Assembly (NCBI RefSeq): GCF_902150065.1
Contig: NC_043995.1
Coordinates: forward strand, 26,358,001-26,422,000
Reading direction: 5' to 3'
DNA from: Myripristis murdjan
Taxonomy: Eukaryota > Chordata > Actinopteri > Holocentriformes > Holocentridae
Length of the DNA stretch: 64,000 bases
A program made the translations under genes and the position numbers. Shown one piece after another: positions 54,399 to 64,000 of the stretch (positions within the stretch are counted from its first letter, which is position 1; each line of letters opens with the position of its first letter). A model generated the notes under the pieces. The model did no database searches. It was not told the origin of the DNA and saw only the letters and a program-made list of their open reading frames with translations.

Positions 54399-57300
54399 AT
54401 GTCGGTAACGGTGGCCAAAAACAAGGGGGTGACGGTGGTCACCATCGCAGCCAACGGAGACAGCACTTGTCCAGCGCTGTGGGAAATCTTTAAAGCTCTT
54501 TGCTACAGCCCGGCATGCTGCTCCGTGTCCCCAGAGATGCTGCACGCCTGTGTGCCGGCTGCTCTCGGGGTGAGAGGAATTTAAAGAACACAGACAAAGA
54601 CAAATTTAGATTTATGATCAAATGTTATTCAGAAAGGTGATGATTTAAACATGGTTAGATGCATGAATGTGAGAAAATTAAACTGTTTTGAATCTTTTAC
54701 AGACTCTACAGATCATGGTGGGCCTCTTCAACATTGGACTGGGGCCAGGACGCACAAGCACACATCCTGACGATTTGGCCAATTTGGGAGCTGCTTACTG
54801 GCTTGGTGGTGTGGTGCGTCAGTATTGTAGTATAGACTATATAGTAATTATACAGTACTACACTCAGTGTCCATTTTATCAGGTCCACCTGTACAGTTGT
54901 ACTTTGTAGAGGTCTTGTGCCGGGCTACATTATATTGAGAGGGGTTTCTAATTTTTTGTCCTCCCTATTTATTATACCTGAGGGGGGCAGAATAGTGGAA
55001 ACAGCTCTCAATAAAATGCAGTCCAGTCTAACAGCAGCACCAACTATGAGCTCAATGCCAAACAGAGAACCAAATGAACACCTCTATTACTGTGACAAGA
55101 AGAAAACCTGAGCATTATAGGCATCATAAAAGTAAACTTTATGGCACAGCAGTTGGATTATATTGTATTAGACTGTGTAGGTGGACCTAATAAAGTGGCC
55201 ACACAGTGTGTAGTATGATAGTAAAAACCATTATGGCTGAAGCAGAACAATATTTTATAATTATATGTAAGCATGCATTAGTATTTAATCTATAATGTAG
55301 GCTACATAGGTGTAACAAAACAACATAAGAACAAACTGGACCAACATCAAGCACTAGAATAAATAAGTTCCAAAACCAACATTTAGAGTTAGAGACAGTT
55401 AATGAAGACATTCCTTTGTTCATGAAACAATAGATATTTTTTATGCTTGATTTTCATTAACTGGGACTGTCTTCTCACTTCGCTTCAGTACATCCTTTCA
55501 GGCATCTTGTGCCTTTTGGCTGGAGTGTATCCTTCCCCTTGCTTGGTGAGTGAAATCCTCTTTACTTATACAATCTACTAAAAGCTATTGAAAAGTGCAT
55601 ATTACTTCAATAGCTAAACATGGGGGCCACTTTAGGAAAATGGCAAGGGGCCAGGGTCCAGCTGATAAAATGACAACATTAATGATACTTGATTACTTCT
55701 CTCTTTCATTTGTTTATATTTTCACAAAACGTATCAAAAAGTAAGTGCAATGATAGTCTTTTATGGCTTGGCTTTTCATTTCTATTATGTCCACGACACA
55801 GTTTGTAATCAAATGAATTTGCCACATTTTTCCTCAATGTTGAATAATTCTGTAAGTGCAATTTGTACATTCAACACAAACAATTTTTACATGAACAACA
55901 AATGTACATTAATAGCTTTGTGTACGTCTGTCTGCTGTCAGGTGGGTTAACACTGAAGATACCTGAGCTCATCTCTTTCAATTCACTGTCATTTAAAACT
56001 TGGCCCACATTCAACACAAGTCTTTTCTGAGTGAGGGCAGTCTTGCCTGTTTATATGAGTTATTAATTATTATTATTATTACTATTATTATTATTATTAT
56101 TTTGTATTTTGTCATTTTATTTTTATTTTTGATTGATTGCTTGGGGGGCCAGTCAAAAATGCGTCACAGGCCGGAAGTGGCCCACGGGCCGGACTTTGAG
56201 TATCACTGGCCTATATTATCACAACTCTTCAATAGAGAAATGTGTCATCTGCATCAGGTGACATACCAAGCACTGCCAAATATTAAAATATCAAAGGAAA
56301 TTCCTGAGGAAGTCCCAGTGCTGACATGCATCAGTGTTTTTGATGTTTTCTTTGCCCTCTGCATCAAGATTTTAATTTTGTAACCCACAGTTGGACCTGG
56401 ACCTGAATTCTTTGTGCTCCTTATCATAGTGGTGCAATTTCCCTATGTTTTTTACTGCTAAGTTGCCTGAAAAGAGCTTTTTAATTAATTTAAGGAATGT
56501 TGTCTTCCAGGTGGGCTTCACCGCGTTCATGAACATCGTCGGCACTATCTTTGCCATCACTGGCATTGTGCTGTATGCCATCGACCTGAGCGAGGACTCT
56601 CTCACCTGGATGTGCAGGTCTTGGAACTACTACAGTGATTATGGTTATGGTTATGGTTATGACGGATACTATCGCAGATACGAGACAGACACAAGTGCAG
56701 AAAAGGCGATGCAACTGAAAATGAAGCAGCACTACGAAGACAACTGCGACCGTGTGGTGTTCTTTGCCCAGGTGAGCGACACCTGAAATAAGACCTGAGA
56801 ACATGATCATACATGGCCTGACTGGCAATATACCAGAGGCACTACTGACCTGCAACTTGATAATCTGATTTGACATTTAATTTGGCTGTTGCACAATGTC
56901 AGCATTCCCATATTAGACTTGGAATATATTGATCTATTTATTTATGAGCTGATTGATTGCTCTGGTTAAATGATTGAGACCTAAATTGCAAGTGAAAATT
57001 GTGATTCAAGATAGAAGCTCCTGCATTTGAGACTGAACTGTTCTTCATTTGTCTTCCATCAGAGGCTGCTGATGTCCATGGACATCACCCTGATCATCCT
57101 GGCCGTTCTTCAGCTGTGTGTCAGTGTGAGCGTCGCTGCTCTCTGCATCAAGGCTTTGATCAGACGTGTGGGGAGCAGTGGAGAGGTAGGAACTAAAAAC
57201 AGCATGCACACAAGGAGACAGGGGGAATTAATTAATAACTTTATTGATAATTGCTATAGTAATGCATCCATTGTCCAGGCTTATTTTATTTTATTTTATT

Positions 57301-57917
57301 TTACTTCATTTTATATTTTTTATATATTTATTAATTTAATTTAATTTTACATTATTTCCCACCAGTAAATAAATGAATTGCTAATAAATACTATCCTGTC
57401 CAACTTGCCAACCCTTCAAAAAAAAACAAAAAAAAAAAACAACAAAAAACTAAATACTAATGCTGGTAATAGTAATGATGAATAAAGTAAACAAATTCCA
57501 CAAAGGGAAGACACATTATTCAACATGCAGCACATATGTTTATCTTGATTCCATGATTTACTGGCTGATAAAATGGACATTAAGTCATCACTCACCACAT
57601 TCACCTTTTGAAGTAATATCTGTATTTTTTTAGATCTCATCTGTACCTGCCTTTATGAAACCCTTGGTGTTGTTATTATTTAGTTTTTAGTATTAGTACT
57701 CATGGTGCTGGAAGTAATTTAGTGACAGTATGAGCAACGAGATCATGCAATTTGAAATGTTTAAACTGATTCAAGAAAGGAGAATTTTAAAGTTCACACT
57801 GGTTGGTTTTGTCCTGTTTTTGCTGTGTAAGCTTGAGTTTTTGTTTTGTGCCGACAGGGGGGCCAGGATGTGGAGCGGTATAAGCCGCTGCTAAAGGACA
57901 TCACCATCACCGCTTAA
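54399..57917 (+). CDS. MS4A-like four-span membrane protein 2
   Basis: Six coding exons: 54399-54569, 54703-54813, 55489-55545, 56511-56771, 57063-57185, 57858-57917. All are phase 0, totalling 783 nt (260 aa). The N terminus MSVTVAKNKGVTVVTI and the Cys patch CYSPACCSV parallel the upstream copy, as do exon 3 (57 nt) and exon 5 (123 nt) in length. Four spans fall at about 58-75, 92-110, 115-140 and 203-230. The loop before span 4 (about 140-200) is long and contains a Tyr-Gly run encoded by repeats of GGTTAT (about 56641-56660), then charged residues and Cys. The tail reads ERYKPLLKDI. MS4A-like by span pattern and IMVGLFNIGLG; ligand and function unknown. AATAAA is at 58332-58337. One copy of a miniature transposon lies in its second intron. 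Confidence 0.87.
54859..55212 (-). mobile_element. Miniature DNA transposon family A, copy 2
   Basis: The ends are imperfect inverted repeats of about 30 bp (CACTCAGTGTCCATTTTATC on the left). TA dinucleotides flank both sides if one end base is included. It is about 350 bp, in opposite orientation to copies 1 and 3, and sits inside intron 2 of the second MS4A-like gene. It has no coding capacity of its own. Confidence 0.75.
56140..56215. mobile_element. hAT-like transposon end fragment
   Basis: The GC-rich stretch with GGCCGGACTTTGAGTATCAC looks like the decayed end of a common fish hAT-type element. The other end was not located with confidence. It lies in intron 3 of the second MS4A-like gene. 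Confidence 0.35.
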
Positions 57918-58106
57918 AACACACCGCCCTACTGAACTTTACGTCATGGTGTACTACAAAGGCATTATATTATAAATAGCAATATCCCTCCATATCATCT
58001 TCTCTTACGCAATGATTTGGGGACAGAATCATCTGGGTTTTCTTTTCTTTTCTTTTATCTAGGTTTACACCTATGTATTATTTTTCCAAACTGCATTATT
58101 TTGTGA

Positions 58107-58108
<2 letters not shown>

Positions 58109-58150
<42 letters not shown>
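58109..58150. repeat. (AT)n microsatellite
   Basis: 21 AT units in the 3' UTR of the second MS4A-like gene, upstream of its AATAAA. Confidence 0.9.
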
Positions 58151-58153
<3 letters not shown>

Positions 58154-58727
58154 TTATATGTAGGTCACGGAATTCATGGAGTGTCATAGTTCATGCATCA
58201 CAGGGCTTTGTATAGAAAATTCTCACTCTGGATCAATGAAATTGGTATTTCACAATGTTTAAGTTTGTCGAATGTTGAAATATTTTCCACTGCAGTAGCA
58301 TGGGAATGAATTTTTAAAGAAAATATTCCTCAATAAAGCAAGAAATTCCAGTAACTATGGTTGGTTTTGTTGGTATCTTAATTTCCTCTTTATATGGTAG
58401 GCTGGTTCAGGACATCCAGAATGTGTTAGTGCTCCTGTTGTGGTCACAACATTTTGTGAAACAACCATGAACTCTGAAGAGGTGACATACTTGAACTCAC
58501 AAGAGGATTATGGGATCATAGAAGCAGTTGAACATGCCATTTTCAGATTTTCATCACATGAAATTTCTCTCACCCCCTGAATTCAGAATTTGGTGTTTGG
58601 CTTACAGTAAGTATTACAAAATTAGGGCCATAGACCTTGGATTGGAATAAAACCGACTTTCCAATTCAAATAGCCAGATGGTCAGATAGCCATAAATGTG
58701 TACTGTCGCTATAGCAACTGACCACAA

Positions 58728-59110
58728 ACACAGCCACTTTCTTAGGTCCACCTGCGCAATCAAATACAATCCAATAAGTAATAGAGGTGTTCATTCAGTT
58801 CTATGTTTAGCACTGAGTTCATAAATAGTGCTACTGTTATGTGGAGAGCTGTTTCCAGTATTCTGTCCTCCCCTAATGTATATGAATAGGGTGGACAAAA
58901 ATTTAGAAACACCTCTCAATATAATGTAGTCCTGTGCAAAACCTCTGTGAACTACAACCTCAATAATAAACATAAAATCAGATTTACACATTCTCTACAA
59001 TGTCAGCAAAAACTGAACATGATAAACTTTGTTAAAAGTTTGAATTTATGGCAGAGCTGTTGCATTGAGCTGCATTAGACTGTATACAGGTGGATCTGAT
59101 AAACTGGTAT
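58728..59110 (+). mobile_element. Miniature DNA transposon family A, copy 3
   Basis: This shares the core and most of the terminal repeats (AGGTCCACCTG left, CAGGTGGATCTGATAAACTG right) with copies 1 and 2. Its outermost end bases are decayed, so the limits are approximate. It lies downstream of the second MS4A-like gene. Confidence 0.65.
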
Positions 59111-59439
59111 TTACAGTTAAGTTTAGGCAAGGGAAGAAACTTGGTTGAGGTCAGGGTTAAGGTTAAGGTTGGAGTTAGTTTCCTTTTGACTTTGTTTTTT
59201 TACTGCAGTTCACAGAAAAAAAGTACAGACTTTAATCATCATTTTTCCACACAAAACTGACTCAGCTGCATAGTTGTCTTCAGTTGAACAAATGAGCACA
59301 TCTGAGAGCAAGTGGGAGGCTGGAGGCCATGCAAGTTTATATACATTTGTTAAGAATCAGCCTTTCCAAAGTAAGCTACAAGTCATGGGGAAGAATTTGC
59401 ACTGAATACTTGATACATGACCCGTGACCCTGTTACAGT

Positions 59440-59446
59440 ACACACA

Positions 59447-59540
<94 letters not shown>
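59440..59540. repeat. Long (CA)n microsatellite
   Basis: About 50 CA units with one early AA interruption. Confidence 0.95.
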
Positions 59541-59541
<1 letters not shown>

Positions 59542-59563
59542 CCAGTACTAGTCAAACCTGTTA

Positions 59564-59607
59564 CACCCACCATTTCCTGGCAGACTTTGCCCAGGAAATG
59601 GTGGGTG
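59564..59607. repeat. Perfect 17-bp inverted repeat (hairpin)
   Basis: CACCCACCATTTCCTGG and its exact complement flank a ten-base loop. It begins about 24 bases after a long (CA)n tract. Confidence 0.85.
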
Positions 59608-60067
59608 ATAGATGGGAACTTCCTTGTAAGTGAAACAAATAGACTATTCGCTGCAGCGACAACCACGCACTCCAGTAGCAGGTGAGCACAATGTTCTTCA
59701 CGCATGTTTACATTGCACAGATTGTGACAATCTTTGAAATAGGGAATTTTTCCGATTTTTAAATGTTAGTTCTCATGGTAGGTTAGAATAGTTTTGACAA
59801 ATGAGATTATAATCATGATAAAATTTGCACGTCAGCAAAACAACCACCGCCAGAAGTTATTATAACACATACTTAGTGTTTCATTTGTTTGTTTGTTCTG
59901 TGACACTGTTTTTAATTAATGTCTGATATATTGTTTTATCAAACATGATACTGACTCTTGATAGCATTTGTCATGAACTCTCTCAATTAGACTATAGGCA
60001 ACTCATTTCCCAATATCGCAATGATAAACAATAAAAATCACTTTTTGAAATTTACATCTGCCAGTTG

Positions 60068-60118
60068 CAGGGGTGAAAATCCCATTTCATTGTTGGTGGG
60101 GGGGAGGGGGAGGGTGAA

Positions 60119-60152
<34 letters not shown>

Positions 60153-62713
60153 ATAAACAACAAAACTTCAGAGAGTAATTCCCGGGGAGGACATGAAAAA
60201 ATTTCTGTCTGGCACGACTGTAGCTCCCTCTTTCTCTCTTATGCTCCTTTGAAATTTGCCGTATAGTGTTGAGCCCTCAGCATGTTCATATGTTTTAAAT
60301 AATGGTATTAAAAGCAATAATCCTCTGAACAAATTTCTTTGCTCACTGTTCTATTTCCACTACAGTCCATCAAAGTAGCTTTACAAGAACTAGAAACTCA
60401 AAATAAGCTCAAAAACTAGAGGAAACACCTTGAATAATCCAACTACAGCAAACTATTCTTCAAAAAACATTTATTGCAGTGTCAACAAAAAACAAAGCAA
60501 GATATGGCATCAAATGGTGACATACAGTATATGTTTGAGCTGTACACTGTCCCTTTTAGGTAACAGAAGAAACAGAAGAAAATGAAATGAAACTATGCCA
60601 CAAAATAATGCAACTTAAAATGCAAAAAAATATCTATCTATCTAGACAAACTCAAAATATCCGTAAAATATGAACTATCTCTGACATTAATATCCTGACA
60701 GACCTTTTGAAAGAATAAAAAGCTCAGTATTTGCTCCTCCTGTGGTCTGTCCAAGAGTTCTCAAATTCTGCCCGAACCCGACATTTTCGGGTAGGGTCGG
60801 GCCTAAAATGTATGTGAATTGGTCGGGTAGGTAGGCTATAGGGCTTCGGGTTCTGGCAGGCATGAAGCAGAAGGAGAGAGAGAAGAACGGGATAACAGTT
60901 TGGTGCTAAATTAAACCATTTTGTGCGGAACTACAGTATCTTTACTAACTTAGCATGTTTTATGAACAAAGGAACATGTGCTGCCTTTCGCCAACTATTA
61001 TGTGACTATCAACAACCATTTTGATATAGCCGAGAGGCTAAGACGAGGGAATTTTACCTGCTTGACTCGCTGGCTGGCTGCCAATAAAGCGATTATCCGA
61101 TGCTGCGTTTCATAGCCTACCTTTATTGTTAAAAACTGTGAACCAAACAACATTTAAAATCACTGCCAATGCGGTCAGCAAAATGTGAGCCTCCCCCGCT
61201 AACCCTAACAACTAACCAGTGAGCTGAAAGAGGCAGCTTTTGGACCAAGCAGGGGAAAAATATCGCTTTTCATATTACAACCTTGTGCTTGGTGAACAAG
61301 TGGTGTGATAAATGACCCACTGGCTGCTGCCTCTCAGGCTGACGGACTGACTGAAGGTTAGTTATGGGTCGTTCGCGAACGAGTCGATTCTTTTGAACGG
61401 CTCTTTGAAGTGAACGATTGAACCGGCTCTTTGAAATGAACGAGCCAGTTCCCAGTTTCTTTGTTTTTTTGCTTTAATTTACTCTGTAGAAGAAGTCATA
61501 AAGCATGGGACTGTAGTATTATTTCAGAGCTGTCATTTTTTTTGTTTACACTTTTATTTCATTGTTTACAGAAAGTAAGCAAGTCAAGGAGCTGATCTCC
61601 TGTTTTGGTCAAAGCAGCTCAGGTGTACAACATTACCTTATTGATCTGAATACAAGACGATATTTTTCCATTGAAAATGCCCTGAAAAAACGCCCTCGTC
61701 TAATATTGGGGGAATAAGCAAATAAACATGTATTGTAGGCTACTTGTTCCATGCTTGAATACAGTAGGCTACACTTCTCAGCTGGCACGGTTGGAAGGGG
61801 TGTGCTCCAGCACGGTCCGGGCGTTCATGCACGAGCACATGCACAGTCACGCACGCAGCGCGCGAACGTGGATACAACGTAAATCATGCAACTTTCCTCC
61901 TGCCTCCGCAAAATCGTTTAATGCGCAGCGCGATTACCGGCGAATGGCCGCGTCGCGCAGTCAATAATCAACCATGTTGTCTGTGTCATTGTCCATTGTG
62001 CTGCTGCAACCGCGAATAAACAAAAGCTGATTTATGATGAAAGGTATATAGAGCAGTCTGTGCGCGCCACGCACCTGTCAAATCCGGCAGACCTGACCGG
62101 GTGGGCGCGGTGCCGGCCGCCACCCGGTTGAATGTAGCAGCCAGCTGACGTGCCGCTCCAGCTGTCAGTTGGACGCTTTCTGAAGTTACCTCCGAAACTG
62201 TCAAGGTAAATAAACATCCCTTAAGCATGGCCCTGAGTGCAATGTGAGACGGTGGCGGTCTCAGAAAGAAGAGCTAAAAAATGCCCACAGCCAGAGAAGG
62301 GCTTTTCGTGGTGCAAAAACTGGTCGATTCAACGAGACTGACAGGAGGGTGTGCGATTTTGTGAATGAATGAGAAACGTAGTGAAGGACTGCCAGGTACG
62401 AGGGCTGTGATGCAGCAAAAAGCACTTGAAGTTGCACAGAGCTCAACATCCCCCGAACTGAGTTTAAAGCTAGCATGGGCTGGTGCTGCAGAATAGGAAC
62501 TTTTTAACACTTAAAAACACACTATTTTACATTTATAATTAGCACAGTTTGCATTTTGCTTTCATTGAATATTGCTATATTATTCAAAATTATTTATTAG
62601 TGTTAACAAGGATTTTTTTTTTTTTTTTTTTTTTTTTTTCTCCCTGGAGGGTGGACAACTTTATGGATGGAGGGGTCTTGTCCCCTGACCCCTCTGGGAT
62701 TTCCGCCTATGGC
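60068..62713. mobile_element. Non-autonomous 2.65-kb DNA element, hAT-like
   Basis: The left end CAGGGGTGAAAATCCCA and the complement of the right end (CATAGGCGGAAATCCCA, from 62711 down to 62695) form imperfect inverted repeats. The same 7-8 bp flank each side: GCCAGTTG at 60060-60067 and CCCAGTTG at 62713-62720, as expected of an 8-bp hAT-type target duplication. Both ends are G-rich on the element strand, including a 32-base G-tract at 60119-60150. The core (about 61380-62200) is CpG-rich and contains repeated (G/A)AACG(A/G) motifs and a 14-bp palindrome. No transposase frame is visible. Classification is inferred. Confidence 0.55.
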
Positions 62714-62990
62714 CCAGTTGAAATGCCTGGAGACTCTTTCACTTACATAACAAAGCAAAACAAACTGAGTCAAGCAAAAGTCAGCTGTGACATGTAGCTG
62801 TAATATAAAACGTGATTAAATTTACAGTTTCACTTTTCATCCTTAAATGTCATGTAGGATGAAATATAACGATACCTGAGAGAGAAAATATCCATAAGGA
62901 TGAGGCTTAAAAGAACCTGCTGGTGCATAAGAAGACTCATTTTACTTCTCCTCTGCTTTTATAGGATATTTGAGTGTTGTTTTGACCAGC
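62714..62990 (+). other. Upstream region of the third MS4A-like gene
   Basis: Short AT-rich spacer. A splice acceptor (TTTTATAG) at about 62964 precedes 26 untranslated bases and then the ATG at 62991, so an untranslated first exon should lie further upstream; it was not identified. Confidence 0.4.
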
Positions 62991-64000
62991 ATGTCACTGA
63001 CTGTGACCAGGGAACAGGGGCTCTTTGTGGTCAAGGTGACCTCTGACCCGGAGAGCTACTGGCCACCCCTGTGCCAGATCATTTGGAACATGAGCCCGAA
63101 AATCCCTGATCTTAAGGCGAATGCGAAGCTCGGTCTCCACGTGCGACATCACAGAACTCTGGGAGTAAGTGACTCATCCGCACCGCAATACACAGTCAGA
63201 CACCAGAGTTCAAAGGCATACACCCCAAAGTGAACCCCAAGCTGCATCTGAAATAACACGTCTTGGCATCAGTGGGGCAAAACGGGCAAAAGTAAGACTT
63301 TTACCGCCTTGTAGCCACAACAACAACAATAATGGCATTCAAAACTCTCTTTTCAGGCCATGCTTTGTTTTCAAATGAAACCTAACCGCTGTAGCCACTG
63401 CAGTTTCTAGCCACTCCCAATCTTCTCCAGGGGAAAGTGTTGTCGATGTAATTCCTTTTTGATGCAGACAGAGATTGATGGAAGTCATAAATGCCGAGTG
63501 ATTTTCGAGTAGAATTAAAGGTGCATTATGCTAAATTTGGCTGCAAAAAGGGACAGCTGAGGGCTGTGTAAAAAAATGGAATAAACTCATTATTTGATGG
63601 TTGAGTTCCCATGGTTCTCATCATCTGTACATTTAAATATTAATAGGTGTTGCTGTGCTTGTGTCTCTTTGCCATAGAGGAGGCAAATATATTTGCATAT
63701 GCAACAGCGTAACAACACAGAGATAAGACCCCAGCGCTGTAAAGATAAGTTTGTAAAAACCTGAGATAGAGGTCAGAGGTTATCACTGTGGTGCTATTAA
63801 GTTCCACCTCATATCCATCTCTCTCACACAACCACACACACACGCATGCACATACACACTGTCCTGAGGTTTGACATAGTGTCATGATCCCCTGCTCTCT
63901 TCGCAGGCTGCGCAGATATTGTTGGGCATCACAGACTTGTTTCTGATGGCCGTGCACGGGAACAATCTCTCATTCTCCTGCATGAACTGGCTCGGCATTG
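62991..64000 (+). CDS. MS4A-like protein 3, partial (5' end)
   Basis: Two coding exons lie in the window: 62991-63164 (58 codons, phase 0) and 63907-64000, cut by the window edge. The product starts MSLTVTREQGLFVVKVTSDP, close to the two upstream MS4A-like proteins, and exon 2 begins AAQILLGITDLFLM, the first membrane span. The Cys patch before the first span (CY.P.CCSV in the others) is missing; instead the segment is Lys/His/Arg-rich (KIPDLKANAKLGLHVRHH). Exon 1 length and phase match the other copies (177 and 171 nt), so it is a third member of the tandem array. The rest of the gene lies to the right. Confidence 0.82.

Larger units (their letters stand above)
57918..60067 (+). other. 3' UTR of second MS4A-like gene and spacer
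   Basis: AATAAA at 58332-58337 is the likely 3' end of the transcript. Beyond it lie an (AT)n tract (58109-58150), copy 3 of miniature family A, a (CA)n tract (59440-59540) and a perfect 17-bp hairpin (59564-59607). No gene was seen. Confidence 0.45.

Noticed and set aside
58791-58991. Open frame with [15 protein letters not shown], echoed by a similar peptide at 54917-55111
   Set aside because: Both frames lie inside copies of the same miniature transposon, so the likeness comes from shared repeat DNA and not from a protein family.
61728-62228. CpG-rich stretch as a possible gene promoter with first exon
   Set aside because: No coding exon with family likeness was found and it lies inside a bounded transposon-like element; kept only as part of that element.

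Overview
This window is nuclear DNA from a ray-finned (teleost) fish. The signs are split vertebrate genes with GT-AG introns, long (CA)n tracts, Tc1/mariner and hAT-type fish transposons, and fish-style proteins. Seven protein-coding genes can be read exon by exon, one of them cut by the right edge. No rRNA, tRNA or CRISPR was seen.

Left part (1-37.6 kb, all minus strand). Four housekeeping or trafficking genes lie head to tail. They are a Rab11a-like GTPase (5 coding exons, 216 aa), Rab25 (5 exons, 210 aa), LAMTOR2 (4 exons, 125 aa) and ubiquilin-4 (11 exons, 580 aa). UBQLN4, LAMTOR2 and RAB25 are also neighbours on human 1q22, so this is a conserved vertebrate block. The rab11a-like gene beside rab25 has the same intron positions and phases, which fits an old tandem pair within the Rab11 family. 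Together these genes serve recycling-endosome traffic (Rab11/Rab25), lysosomal Ragulator/mTORC1 signalling (LAMTOR2) and proteasome shuttling (ubiquilin). The first 250 bases are the 3' end of an unidentified plus-strand transcript.

Middle (37.6-42.2 kb). A nearly intact Tc1-like transposon with perfect 31-bp ends is followed by a plus-strand gene for a secreted PI-PLC-like protein of bacterial type (299 aa, one intron inside the signal peptide).

Right part (43.4-64 kb, plus strand). This is a tandem array of three MS4A-like four-span membrane proteins: two complete (250 and 260 aa, six coding exons each) and a third whose first two coding exons reach the window edge. All exon junctions are phase 0. 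Both complete proteins end in a YKPLL-type tail.

The introns and spacers are rich in non-autonomous DNA elements. These include one miniature family in three copies, a deleted Tc1 derivative, a hAT-like palindromic element, and a 2.65-kb element (60068-62713) with imperfect inverted ends, a probable 7-8 bp target duplication and a CpG-rich core. No wholly new gene system was proven. The most interesting items are the Rab11/Rab25 pair, the bacterial-type PI-PLC, the MS4A array and the 2.65-kb element.
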